From the NCBI GenBank assembly GCA_015494815.1, contig WGAK01000283.1, positions 1-8,636 on the forward strand: 8,636 nucleotides of DNA, read 5' to 3'. Source of the stretch: Anaerolineales bacterium. GTDB lineage: Bacteria > Chloroflexota > Anaerolineae > Anaerolineales > DRMV01. The notes beneath the pieces are model-generated. The model was given only the letters and a program-made list of their open reading frames with translations, was not told the origin of the DNA and did not search any database. The translations under genes and the position numbers were made by a program. Shown in pieces: positions 1 through 6,975 of this stretch (its first letter is position 1; every line of letters begins with the position of its first letter).

Positions 1-1
1 C

Positions 2-1282
2 ACCGCGGCCGTGGCCCTGTGGCTGGCCGTGGCCTTCCCCATGCAGCGGGTGGTCACCCAGGTACTCTCTGAGCCGCTGTTTTTGGTGCAAATCGGGTTG
101 CTGGCCTGGGCCCTGGACCGCTGGCAGGCTGCCCCCACGCGCAGCCGGGCCGTGCTGACCGGCCTGCTGGCCGCGTGGGCCGTCTATACCCGCTGGATTG
201 GCCTCGCCTTGCTGGTCTGGGCCGCGGGTGACATGCTGTGGGCCTGGCGACGGACGCGTCCGCCCGCCTGGATGCGGCAGGCCGGCGCCGCGCTGCTGGC
301 CGCGGGGCTGCCCATTGCCGCGCTCCTGGCCGCGGGGGCCGCGGTGGCGCCGGCCGCTACCGGACGCCCCTTAGGCTGGCACCCGCCCGATGCAACCCGG
401 TGGACCCAGGCCGCGACCACCATCGCGCAATGGGTGACGCCCCTTTTCGGCCTGCGCACGCCCACCCAGGCCTGGGCCTGGGCCGCGGTGGTGCTGGTGG
501 GCGGCCTGACCATCGCCCTTTGGGCCGCCCGCGGGCCCCGCGCGGAGCCGGTTCCCCACCCCGCCGCGCCCGACGACGCGGCCTTCGTGTGGCGTTGGGG
601 CAGCCTGCTGGTCGGGTACGGCGGTCTGTTGGTCCTGGCCATCACCGTGGCCGACGCGTCCACGCCGTTGGACTGGCGCCTGCTGGCGCCGGTGTTTTGG
701 GCCGGGTCGGTGTTGGTGGGCGGCGCGGCCTGGCGCACCTTGGGCCGCCGGTGGCCCACCGCGCTGCTGTTGGCCTGGGTGGGGCTGACCTTGCTGCGCT
801 ATACCTGGACCTGGGACCGCCAACTGCTGGTGCGCAAAATGCACCAGGCGGGCGCGGGGCTGCGCAACGAAGCCTGGCAGACCGCGGCCATCTGGCCCGC
901 GCTGCGCGCCCTACCGTCCCAGGTGGTGGTGGTGACCAACGAATTGCCCGAGACCGAGTATTACGCCGACCGCCCCGCGTGGCCTCTGCCCGCTCAGCCG
1001 GTGTGGCGCGCGGGGCGGCCCTATGTGTACGACCCCGTAGCGGGGGCCTACATCCCGGTGGCGCAAGACGAGCCCACGGCCTGGGGCGCCTGGGTGGCGC
1101 AGCACTGGCAAGGACGCTGTGCGGCCATCGCACTGGTGACCGTAGCCCTGCCCGACGACGAGGCTGCGGCCTTGCAGGCGCAACTGGCCGCGCATCTGGC
1201 CCTGGTGCAGCAGGTGGACGGCGGCGTGCTTTTCGCGCCCCCGCGCCCCGCGTGCCCCTGGTGGGAGGCGCAACGACCATGA
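2..1282 (+). CDS. GT-C membrane glycosyltransferase, family 39-like (5' partial)
   Basis: The reading frame is open to the left window edge, so the true N-terminus is missing; the first in-window start-like codon is GTG at 11, and residues are numbered from there (423 aa). The visible part is a polytopic membrane protein. It has hydrophobic stretches near residues 22-36, 48-72, 92-115, 155-172, 197-213, 224-242 and 248-262, then a soluble C-terminal domain of about 150 residues. The motif 'LSEPLFL' (19-25), 'YTRWIG' (59-64) and 'DWRLLAPVFW' (221-230) resemble the SEPLF, TR..G and RyllP-like stretches of dolichyl-phosphate-mannose/ArnT-type GT-C enzymes, which move sugars from polyprenyl-phosphate carriers on the outer face of the membrane. 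The catalytic acidic residue of these enzymes lies in the first external loop, which is outside the window. Donor and acceptor cannot be told. The stop overlaps the next start by 4 nt. It could instead be a non-catalytic membrane protein of the same fold. Confidence 0.72.
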   Translation, partial: TAAVALWLAVAFPMQRVVTQVLSEPLFLVQIGLLAWALDRWQAAPTRSRAVLTGLLAAWAVYTRWIGLALLVWAAGDMLWAWRRTRPPAWMRQAGAALLAAGLPIAALLAAGAAVAPAATGRPLGWHPPDATRWTQAATTIAQWVTPLFGLRTPTQAWAWAAVVLVGGLTIALWAARGPRAEPVPHPAAPDDAAFVWRWGSLLVGYGGLLVLAITVADASTPLDWRLLAPVFWAGSVLVGGAAWRTLGRRWPTALLLAWVGLTLLRYTWTWDRQLLVRKMHQAGAGLRNEAWQTAAIWPALRALPSQVVVVTNELPETEYYADRPAWPLPAQPVWRAGRPYVYDPVAGAYIPVAQDEPTAWGAWVAQHWQGRCAAIALVTVALPDDEAAALQAQLAAHLALVQQVDGGVLFAPPRPACPWWEAQRP

Positions 1283-2058
1283 TACCTTCAGGCGCGTGGC
1301 CCGGCTTGCTGGCCGGGTTGGGCATCGGTTTCGTGTTGGGGCTGACGGGCATGGGCGGCGGTGCGCTCATGCTGCCTTTCTTGCTGTGGGTGGCCAAACT
1401 CTCGCCCGTCCTGGCCGTAGGGACCGACCTGGTCTTCACCACCATCACCCGGCTGGTGGGCGCAGTGCAACATCGGCGGCAGAAGACCGTGTGGCTGCGG
1501 CCCGTGTTCTACCTGGCCCTGGGCAGCCTGCCGGGCGCGTGGTTGGGCGCGTGGTGGGTGTTGCACCGGGCCGCGGGCGACACCCGCTGGCTGGAGGTGG
1601 GCATGCCCCGGCTCATCGGCGCAATGTTGTTGGTGGTGGGCGGAATCACCTTGGGCCGCAGTCTGGGGTGGTTGCACGCGCCCGACCTGGTCAAAGAACG
1701 CTGGCCCTCGGCCCGCGCCGCGTGGCTCATCGGCTTTGGGGGTGGCCTGGCCGTGGGTACCACCTCGGTGGGCGGCGGCACCCTCATCGCCGCGGTTTTC
1801 TTGCTGCTCTATGCCGTGCCGCCCCAGCACCTGGTGGGCCTGGATGTGCTGCATGGCGCGCTGCTCTCGGGTTCGGCCATGCTGCCTTACATCTGGAAGG
1901 GGCAGGTGGCCTGGGGCCTTCTGCCCTGGCTGTGGGCCGGCGCGCTGCCCGGCGTGTGGCTGGGCTCCCGCCTGGTGGCTCGACTGCCGGCCCGGCGGGT
2001 GCATCGAGTGCTGGGAATTCTGGTATTATTGGCCGGGGTACGCTTGTTGTGGCCCTGA
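1279..2058 (+). CDS. TauE/SafE family sulfite/sulfonate exporter-like permease
   Basis: This is a 259-aa integral membrane protein with about eight hydrophobic segments in two homologous halves, the usual size and layout of the TauE/SafE family (Pfam TauE). Each half begins with a glycine-rich helix: 'GLTGMGGGAL' at 21-30 and 'GTTSVGGGTL' at 160-169. Each is followed by a conserved 'VGTD'/'VGLD' (47-50, 187-190) and by a 'G.LPGAWLG'/'GALPGVWLG' helix (82-90, 221-229). Family members move sulfite, sulfoacetate or other anions across the inner membrane; the substrate here is not proven. The start ATG overlaps the previous stop (ATGA) and has GGGAGG at 1263-1268, 10 nt upstream, so translational coupling is likely. 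The same frame is open further upstream (from 238), but that part opposes the coding frame of the glycosyltransferase and has no family similarity. The sat gene 49 nt downstream supports a sulfur-anion role by context. Confidence 0.88.
   Translation: MIPSGAWPGLLAGLGIGFVLGLTGMGGGALMLPFLLWVAKLSPVLAVGTDLVFTTITRLVGAVQHRRQKTVWLRPVFYLALGSLPGAWLGAWWVLHRAAGDTRWLEVGMPRLIGAMLLVVGGITLGRSLGWLHAPDLVKERWPSARAAWLIGFGGGLAVGTTSVGGGTLIAAVFLLLYAVPPQHLVGLDVLHGALLSGSAMLPYIWKGQVAWGLLPWLWAGALPGVWLGSRLVARLPARRVHRVLGILVLLAGVRLLWP
2024..2029 (+). promoter_or_regulatory. Candidate extended -10 promoter for sat, inside the exporter gene
   Basis: TATTAT is preceded by TGG (TG-N extended -10, 2021-2029), in an AT-rich patch inside the GC-rich 3' end of the exporter gene. 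The codons there, GTA TTA TTG, include TTA, which is almost absent elsewhere in the window's genes. No good -35 box is seen at 2001-2006 (GCATCG). Transcription would start near 2036 and give a leader of about 70 nt before sat. This is an inference from consensus matching only. Confidence 0.3.
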
Positions 2059-2063
2059 CCTTC

Positions 2064-2086
2064 CCGCGGCTCGGCCGCGGCATTTT
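2064..2086 (+). terminator. GC hairpin with short T run between exporter and sat
   Basis: CCGCGGC (2064-2070) and GCCGCGG (2074-2080) form a perfect 7-bp stem with a TCG triloop, followed by CATTTT (2081-2086). It starts 5 nt after the exporter stop and ends 11 nt before the sat Shine-Dalgarno. It looks like a weak intrinsic terminator or attenuator on the + strand. The T run is only four long, so read-through into sat is expected. An mRNA-stabilising processing hairpin is an alternative. Confidence 0.5.
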
Positions 2087-2107
2087 CGCGCTTCCCTGGA
2101 GGACCGT

Positions 2108-3280
2108 ATGCCCGACTTGATTCCCCCGCACGGCGGGACGCTGGTCAATCGCCTGCTCACCGGCGCGCTGCGCGAAGCCGCACGGCAGCGCGCCGCGCAC
2201 CTGCCGCGTGTGCCCCTTTCGCGCGCCAACCTGGCCGACCTGGAGTTGATTGCGGTGGGCGCCTACAGCCCGCTGACGGGCTTCTTGCGCCGCGACGATT
2301 ACCGGCGGGTGGTGGACGAGATGCGCCTGACCAGCGGGCTGGTGTGGCCCATCCCCGTCACCTTGGCCGTGGACGCGGACACGGCCCGCGCGTTGCGCGT
2401 CGGGCAGGATGTGACGCTGACCGAAGGCGACCGTCCCCTGGCCGTGCTGCATATTGACGAAATCTACCCCTACGACAAAGCCCACGAGGCTCGCGAGGTG
2501 TATCGCACCACCGACGAGGCGCATCCCGGCGTGGCCCGGCTTTACGCGCAGGGCGATTACCTGTTGGGCGGCGATGTGTGGGTCTTCGACCTGCCGCGCG
2601 CGGCCCACGAGGAATTCCCCGACCTGCGCTACACCCCGGCCCAAACCCGTCGCCTGTTCGCCCAGCGCGGCTGGCGTCGGGTGGTGGCGTTCCAGACCCG
2701 CAACCCCATCCACCGGGCCCACGAATACATCCAAAAGACCGCGCTGGAAATCGTGGACGGCCTGTTTCTGCACCCGCTGGTGGGCGAGACCAAGCCCGAC
2801 GACATCCCTGCGGAGGTGCGCATGGCCAGTTACCGGGTGGTGCTCGAGAAGTACTACCCGCGCGACCGGGTGCTGTTGGGCGTGTTCCCCGCGGCCATGC
2901 GCTACGCGGGGCCGCGCGAGGCCATCATGCACGCGCTGGCCCGCAAGAATTACGGCGCCACCCACTTCATCGTGGGCCGCGACCACGCGGGGGTCGGCAA
3001 CTATTACGGCACCTACGATGCCCAGCGCATCTTCGACCAGTTTCCCCCCGAGGATATCGGCATCGTGCCCTTGCGCTTTGAGCACGCGTTCTATTGCCGC
3101 GATTGCGGCACGGTGGTCACGGCCAAGACCTGCCCTCACGGGCCCGATTCGTGGCTGCACCTGTCGGGCACCGAGGTGCGGGCCCGCCTGCGCCGGGGCG
3201 AGATGCTGCCGCCCGAGTTTACCCGTCCCGAAGTGAGCGCGGTGCTGCGGGCTGCGCTGCAGGCCCAGGCCGCGCAGTAG
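2108..3280 (+). CDS. sat: Sulfate adenylyltransferase (ATP sulfurylase)
   Basis: The 390-aa protein is a full-length monofunctional ATP sulfurylase of the sat/Met3 type, which catalyses ATP + sulfate = adenylyl sulfate (APS) + PPi. It has the N-terminal PUA-like domain (about 1-160, with 'GAYSPLTGFL' at 51-60) and the nucleotidyltransferase domain with 'QTRNPIHRAHEY' (196-207) holding the QxRN and HxxH motifs, and 'GRDHAGVG' (290-297). A Cys330-x2-Cys333-x8-Cys342 cluster with His344 matches the zinc site of Thermus-type ATP sulfurylases. No APS kinase domain is fused at the C-terminus. The start at 2108 is fixed by GGAGG at 2098-2102 with a 5-nt spacer; the open frame reaching back to 1736 lies inside the exporter gene. 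It can act in assimilation, or in reverse in sulfite oxidation through APS reductase; neither APS kinase nor AprAB is in the window to decide. Confidence 0.97.
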   Translation: MPDLIPPHGGTLVNRLLTGALREAARQRAAHLPRVPLSRANLADLELIAVGAYSPLTGFLRRDDYRRVVDEMRLTSGLVWPIPVTLAVDADTARALRVGQDVTLTEGDRPLAVLHIDEIYPYDKAHEAREVYRTTDEAHPGVARLYAQGDYLLGGDVWVFDLPRAAHEEFPDLRYTPAQTRRLFAQRGWRRVVAFQTRNPIHRAHEYIQKTALEIVDGLFLHPLVGETKPDDIPAEVRMASYRVVLEKYYPRDRVLLGVFPAAMRYAGPREAIMHALARKNYGATHFIVGRDHAGVGNYYGTYDAQRIFDQFPPEDIGIVPLRFEHAFYCRDCGTVVTAKTCPHGPDSWLHLSGTEVRARLRRGEMLPPEFTRPEVSAVLRAALQAQAAQ

Positions 3281-3289
3281 GAGGCTGGC

Positions 3290-4525
3290 ATGAAACACGA
3301 CCTGGACGCGCGCCTGGCCGAGCACGGGCTGGACGCGCTGGTGGTGGTGGGCCCCGGCGGGCATAACCCCGCGCTGGTGTACCTGACCGGCGGCCCCGCG
3401 CATCTGACCAATGCCTGGCTGGTGAAGCGCGTCGGCCAGGCGCCGGTGCTGTACCACTGGCCGATGGAACGCGACGAAGCCGCCCGCACCGGCTTGTCCA
3501 CCCGCAGTCTGGCGCCGTTTTCGCTGCGGCGCTTCTTGCCCGCGGCCGAGGGCGATGCCTTTCGGGCCCAGGTGCTGCAGGTGTTGGCCCTGCTGGACGA
3601 CATGGGCCTGCACCGGGGCACCATCGGCGTCACCGGCCGGGTGGAATTGGGCCCCTGGCTGAGCCTGTGGCAGGCCGTTCAGCAGGCCCGCCCCGACCTT
3701 CGGGTGGAAGGGCGCCGGGCCCACCAGGTGTTGAGCGCGGCGCGGGTGACCAAGGACCCGGACGAGGTGGCCCGCATCCGGCGCATGGGCGCGCTGACCG
3801 TGGAAGTGGTCGGCCGGGTGGCCGAGCGCCTGCAAAGCCTGCGTCGCGGCCCCGACGACCTGGTGTACGATGCCGCGGGCGAGGCGGTCACCATCGGCCA
3901 GGTCAAGGGCTGGATTCGGCGCTGGGTGGCCGAGTTGGGCGGCGAACTGCCCCTGGCGGTCATCTTTGCCCAGGGCTACGACGCGGGCGTGCCCCACAGC
4001 GTGGGCGACGACGCCGCGGCGCTGCGCGCGGGGGTGCCCATCGTGTTCGACATCTTCCCCCAAGAGGCGGGCGGGGGCTATTTCTACGATTTCACCCGCA
4101 CCTGGAGCCTGGGGTATGCCACCGACGAGGTGCAGGCCCTGCACGCCCAGGTGCTGGAAGCCTACGACGCGGCCCTGGACGCGGTGCGGGCCGGACAGCC
4201 CGCGGCCGCGCCCTTCGAGCGGGCTTGCGATGTGCTGGAAGGTTACGGCCACCCCACCAGCCGCACCCAACCGGGCACGCAAACGGGCTTCGTGCACAGC
4301 CTGGGCCACGGCCTGGGCCTCGACATCCACGAGGAGCCCCGCCTGGCCCAGGGGCAAACCCGCCCCCTGGAGCCCGGCATGGTGGTCACCGTGGAGCCCG
4401 GCCTGTATTACCCCGAGCGGGCCATCGGCATCCGGGTAGAGGACACGGTCTACCTGGGGCCCGACGGGCATCCTCAGGTGCTGGCCGCGTACCCCACCGA
4501 CCTGGTGCTGCCGCTGCGCGGATGA
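3290..4525 (+). CDS. M24-family metallopeptidase (Xaa-Pro dipeptidase/aminopeptidase P type)
   Basis: The 411-aa protein has an N-terminal creatinase-like domain (about 1-150) and a C-terminal pita-bread catalytic domain (about 155-405). All five expected di-metal ligands are visible: Asp254, Asp267, His340, Glu369 and Glu384. His236 ('GVPHSVGD') and His347 ('DIHEEP') sit where M24B enzymes have substrate-side histidines. Family members use Mn, Co or Zn to remove an N-terminal residue ahead of proline, or to split Xaa-Pro dipeptides, in the cytoplasm. The first metal motif reads 'FDIFPQ' rather than the common D-x-G, a pattern I recall from an M24 subgroup, so the exact substrate is open. GGAGG at 3280-3284 shares its first base with the sat stop and lies 5 nt before the ATG, so translation is probably coupled to sat. 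No functional link to sulfate activation is evident. Confidence 0.92.
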   Translation: MKHDLDARLAEHGLDALVVVGPGGHNPALVYLTGGPAHLTNAWLVKRVGQAPVLYHWPMERDEAARTGLSTRSLAPFSLRRFLPAAEGDAFRAQVLQVLALLDDMGLHRGTIGVTGRVELGPWLSLWQAVQQARPDLRVEGRRAHQVLSAARVTKDPDEVARIRRMGALTVEVVGRVAERLQSLRRGPDDLVYDAAGEAVTIGQVKGWIRRWVAELGGELPLAVIFAQGYDAGVPHSVGDDAAALRAGVPIVFDIFPQEAGGGYFYDFTRTWSLGYATDEVQALHAQVLEAYDAALDAVRAGQPAAAPFERACDVLEGYGHPTSRTQPGTQTGFVHSLGHGLGLDIHEEPRLAQGQTRPLEPGMVVTVEPGLYYPERAIGIRVEDTVYLGPDGHPQVLAAYPTDLVLPLRG

Positions 4526-4533
4526 GGGGCACG

Positions 4534-5442
4534 ATGCGCGTCGCGACCACCAGGCCTGCGCGTCGCGACGGGGCGCGGGCCTATGGGCTGTTGACTTTGG
4601 CCCTGTTGGTGTTGGGTTTCGCGCCCCTGCTGGTGCGTTATGCCCGCCAGGCGCCGGGGCCGGTCATCGCCGCGTATCGCATGAGCGGCGCATGGTTGCT
4701 GACCACGCCCTATGTGGCCTATCGGGCCTGGCGCGGGCAACGCCCGGCCTGGAGCCGGGCCTGGGTGTGGGCCCTGCTGGGCGGGGTGTGCTTTGGCCTC
4801 GACCTGGCCGTGTGGAGCACGGGAGTGGTGCTCAGCGGCGCGACCACGCCCACCTTGCTGGTCAACACCTCGCCGGTATGGGTCGGCCTGGTGACCCGCT
4901 GGCTGTGGCGCGAGCCCCTACCCCGGGGGTTTTGGCCCGCGGTGGGGGTGATGTTGCTCGGCGCGGCCCTGGTGGTCACCCGCGGCCAATGGGACGCGCT
5001 GGCCTGGGACCTGGGCGCGTGGCTGGGCCTGGCGGCCGCGCTGTTCTTCGCGGGCTATCAGTTGTTCGCCCAGCGGGCCCGGGCCCACATTCCCACCGCG
5101 TGGGGCTTTTGGCTCACCACCGGCGGCGCGGCGCTGGTGCTCTGGCCTCTCGTCGCGCTCGTCGGCTGGCCCTGGCGGGGCTTTTCCGCCCAAACCTGGT
5201 GGGCGTTGGCCGCGCTGGCCGTGGTGGTGCAAAGCGGCGGATGGCTGCTCATTCAGGAAGTGCAAGGCTTGCTTCCGGCCGCGGTTATCGCACCCGCGTT
5301 GCTGGGCCAGCCCATCCTCACCGCGGTGCTGGCCGCGGCCCTGCTGGGAGAACGCCTCACGGGCGTGCAAATCGTGGGCGGGGCTCTGGTGCTGGTTAGC
5401 GTGTATTGGATTCTGCGAGGCGCGACCCCGCGGCAGGGTTAG
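4534..5442 (+). CDS. EamA/DMT-family transporter
   Basis: The 302-aa protein has about ten hydrophobic segments in two EamA repeats, the standard architecture of drug/metabolite exporters of the inner membrane. The first repeat ends with 'NTSPVWVGLV' (111-120) followed by 'REPLPRGFWPAVGVMLLGA' (126-144). The second ends with 'LGERLTGVQIVGGALVL' (271-287), the usual ExL...Q..G..LI signature. Substrates of this family (amino acids, nucleotides, other metabolites) cannot be told from sequence. Two starts are possible. ATG 4522 overlaps the peptidase stop as ATGA but has a poor Shine-Dalgarno. ATG 4534 follows GAGGGG (4524-4529) by 4 nt and is preferred; the difference is four residues. It is the last gene of the + strand block and converges on the ABC permease gene 15 nt away. 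Confidence 0.9.
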   Translation: MRVATTRPARRDGARAYGLLTLALLVLGFAPLLVRYARQAPGPVIAAYRMSGAWLLTTPYVAYRAWRGQRPAWSRAWVWALLGGVCFGLDLAVWSTGVVLSGATTPTLLVNTSPVWVGLVTRWLWREPLPRGFWPAVGVMLLGAALVVTRGQWDALAWDLGAWLGLAAALFFAGYQLFAQRARAHIPTAWGFWLTTGGAALVLWPLVALVGWPWRGFSAQTWWALAALAVVVQSGGWLLIQEVQGLLPAAVIAPALLGQPILTAVLAAALLGERLTGVQIVGGALVLVSVYWILRGATPRQG

Positions 5443-5452
5443 CCGCGCGGGG
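5426..5452. terminator. Possible bidirectional terminator hairpin between convergent genes
   Basis: CCCCGCG (5426-5432) and CGCGGGG (5446-5452) can form a 7-bp stem around a 13-nt loop. The hairpin spans the stop codon of the EamA gene and sits just before the end of the convergent permease gene. No T run follows on either strand, so it is a weak candidate, supported mainly by its position. Confidence 0.3.
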
Positions 5453-5457
5453 CTGGG

Positions 5458-6357
5458 CTACCATTCCGAGGTGCGCTCCAGCAGGCCCTGGGCCCGGGCC
5501 CGGCGTTCCCCCCAGCGAAAGACCCACCACCCCACCAGGATGGTCGCGCCGGCCGAAAGCACGAAGTAGGTCAGCACGGTCGCGGTGGGCACGCCTTGCC
5601 AGGTGGGGAACTGCGCGGCTACCCCGGGCAACAAAGCCCGGCGCACCAGTTCCAGCCAATAGGTGATGGGCAGCACCCGGCCCACGGGCTGCAAGGCTCG
5701 GGGCAGCACTTCCAGGGGGAAGATGGCGCCGCTGAAGAGGTACAGCGCGCCGCCTACAGCCTCGCCCAGCACCCACAGGTAGCGGGTGGCATTGAGGCTG
5801 ACCGCGGCCAACAGCAGGCCCATGAACACCAGCACCACCATGCCCAGGGCCATGCTCAGGCCCAGCAGGGGCCAGTCTACGGCCCGCAGGTCCAGAGGCA
5901 GGTCCAGCAGCCACACGCCGGCCACCAGCACCACCAACACGCTGCGACTGGAGAGCACGATGCTGGTCAGGCCTCGGCCCAGCAGGTAGGCCATCAGGTC
6001 CATCGGCGCCAGGGCCAGGTATTTGAGCGTGTAGTAATGCTCTCGGTCGTCAATCACGGCCCAGGCCACATCTTGAAAGACGCCGCCCACGAACATGTAG
6101 AACGCGTTGCCCACATACAGATAGGCAAACAGCGGGTCGTGCCACGCGCCCTGGGTGACCACGCCGTACATGACCACCAGGATGGCGACCGTCGCCAGGG
6201 GGCGCAGCAAAATGTAGGCCACCATCCACAAAGGGTGGCTCATCCAGTTGAAGTGAATCTGCCAGCCCAGCCAGGCTGCCGCGCGCACCACCTGCCCGAA
6301 CGAAGGCCGAGGGGCGCGGATACCCGGCCGGGCTGCCTGGACCGCGGTCGGTCGCAC
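5458..6357 (-). CDS. ABC-2 type transporter permease
   Basis: The 299-aa membrane protein has six main hydrophobic segments (near residues 44-66, 76-100, 124-150, 164-188, 194-215 and 262-281). The conserved stretch 'IDDREHYYTLKYLALAPM' (102-119) matches the coupling region of ABC-2 permeases. 'LFSGAIFPLEVLP' (207-219) with 'LPITYWLELVRRAL' (229-242) is the C-terminal ABC-2 signature. Such permeases pair with a separate ATPase to export drugs, polysaccharides or lipids, or to act in self-protection; the substrate is unknown. The GTG start at 6357 lies 6 nt after the efp stop, with GGAG (6367-6370) inside the end of efp, which suggests translation coupled to efp. No ATP-binding subunit is encoded in the window, and the gene ends where the + strand block ends, so the partner must be elsewhere. 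Confidence 0.88.
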   Translation of the reverse strand: MRPTAVQAARPGIRAPRPSFGQVVRAAAWLGWQIHFNWMSHPLWMVAYILLRPLATVAILVVMYGVVTQGAWHDPLFAYLYVGNAFYMFVGGVFQDVAWAVIDDREHYYTLKYLALAPMDLMAYLLGRGLTSIVLSSRSVLVVLVAGVWLLDLPLDLRAVDWPLLGLSMALGMVVLVFMGLLLAAVSLNATRYLWVLGEAVGGALYLFSGAIFPLEVLPRALQPVGRVLPITYWLELVRRALLPGVAAQFPTWQGVPTATVLTYFVLSAGATILVGWWVFRWGERRARAQGLLERTSEW

Positions 6358-6363
6358 GCGGGG

Positions 6364-6927
6364 CTACTCCTTCACCCGGGTGACATAGGCGCCCGTGCGG
6401 GTATCCACGCGAATCTTGTCGCCCGCTCTGATGAAGTGGGGCACCTCGACCCGCAGGCCCGTGTCGGTGGTGACCTTCTTGGTCAGCCCCGTGGCCGTGT
6501 CGCCTTTGACCGCGACCTCGGCCTCGACCACCTCCATGTCCACCGTGGTGGGCAGTTCGATGTCCAAAGGCCGGCCCTTCAAGAAGGTCAACTTGACCTC
6601 CATGCCTTCTTTGAGATAATATTGCGCCTCGGCCACCATCTCCGCGGGGATGGCGTATTGCTCGTAGGTCTCCATGTCCATGAAGTAATAATCATGGCCG
6701 TCGTTGTACAAATACTGGGCCTGGTGATGGTCCAAACGCACCTCCGGCACCTGATTGCCCGAGGGGAAAGTGCGCTCGACAATCGCGCCGGTGGTCAAAT
6801 CCCGGGCTTTGACCCGAATGATGGCCTTGCCACGGCCGGGCTTGTGGTGGTGATACTCCAGCACCCGGTACACGCGGCCGTCCAGTTCAAAGGTCACGCC
6901 CTTGCGCAGTTCGGTGACATCCAGCAT
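6364..6927 (-). CDS. efp: Translation elongation factor P
   Basis: The 187-aa protein is a full-length EF-P with three beta domains: KOW-like (about 1-63), OB (64-127) and C-terminal OB (128-187). Signature stretches are 'GAIVERTFPSGNQV' (47-60), 'YLYNDGHDYYFMDMETYEQ' (72-90) and the C-terminal 'GDKIRVDTRTGAYV' (169-182). EF-P binds the ribosome between the P and E sites and relieves stalling at proline runs. The loop that reaches the peptidyl-transferase centre reads 'HKPGRGKA' (28-35), so the tip residue equivalent to E. coli Lys34 is Arg32. No modification gene (EpmA/B, EarP or YmfI type) is in the window. The ATG follows a perfect AGGAGGT (6932-6938) by 4 nt, in keeping with high expression. 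It sits 48 nt after the SDR gene and 6 nt before the permease gene on the same strand. Confidence 0.97.
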   Translation of the reverse strand: MLDVTELRKGVTFELDGRVYRVLEYHHHKPGRGKAIIRVKARDLTTGAIVERTFPSGNQVPEVRLDHHQAQYLYNDGHDYYFMDMETYEQYAIPAEMVAEAQYYLKEGMEVKLTFLKGRPLDIELPTTVDMEVVEAEVAVKGDTATGLTKKVTTDTGLRVEVPHFIRAGDKIRVDTRTGAYVTRVKE

Positions 6928-6975
6928 AGCGACCTCCTGAGAGAAGATGGGGGAAGCCTCCGGTGGGGCCGGGGC

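Noticed and set aside
238..1278. Upstream extension of the TauE/SafE frame
   Set aside because: This part is Arg/Gly/Ala-rich, out of frame with the glycosyltransferase that clearly codes here, and has no TauE similarity. The true start is the ATG at 1279.
642..1448. Open frames on the - strand opposite the glycosyltransferase (for example 642-1448 and 184-759)
   Set aside because: Low-complexity Arg/Pro/Ala-rich translations typical of off-frame reading of GC-rich DNA, overlapping a membrane protein with coherent helices.
1736..2107. N-terminal extension of the sat frame
   Set aside because: It overlaps the exporter gene in another frame, is rich in Cys, Trp and Pro, and is not part of the ATP sulfurylase fold. 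GGAGG at 2098-2102 sets the start at 2108.
1784..4471. 895-codon open frame on the - strand opposite sat and the M24 peptidase
   Set aside because: It is codon-aligned with both + strand genes, so its stops would need TTA, CTA or TCA in the sense genes, and these codons are almost unused at this GC content. Its translation is His/Gln/Gly/Ala-rich with no recognisable domain, while the opposite strand encodes two clear enzymes.
4522..4533. Alternative EamA transporter start at ATG 4522 (ATGA overlap)
   Set aside because: Not excluded, but the sequence upstream lacks a Shine-Dalgarno, whereas GAGGGG precedes ATG 4534 at a usable 4-nt distance.
6928..6975. Possible hairpin (CCGG repeats) in the gap between SDR and efp
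   Set aside because: Only 4-bp arms with mismatches and no T run; it cannot be told from chance in GC-rich DNA.
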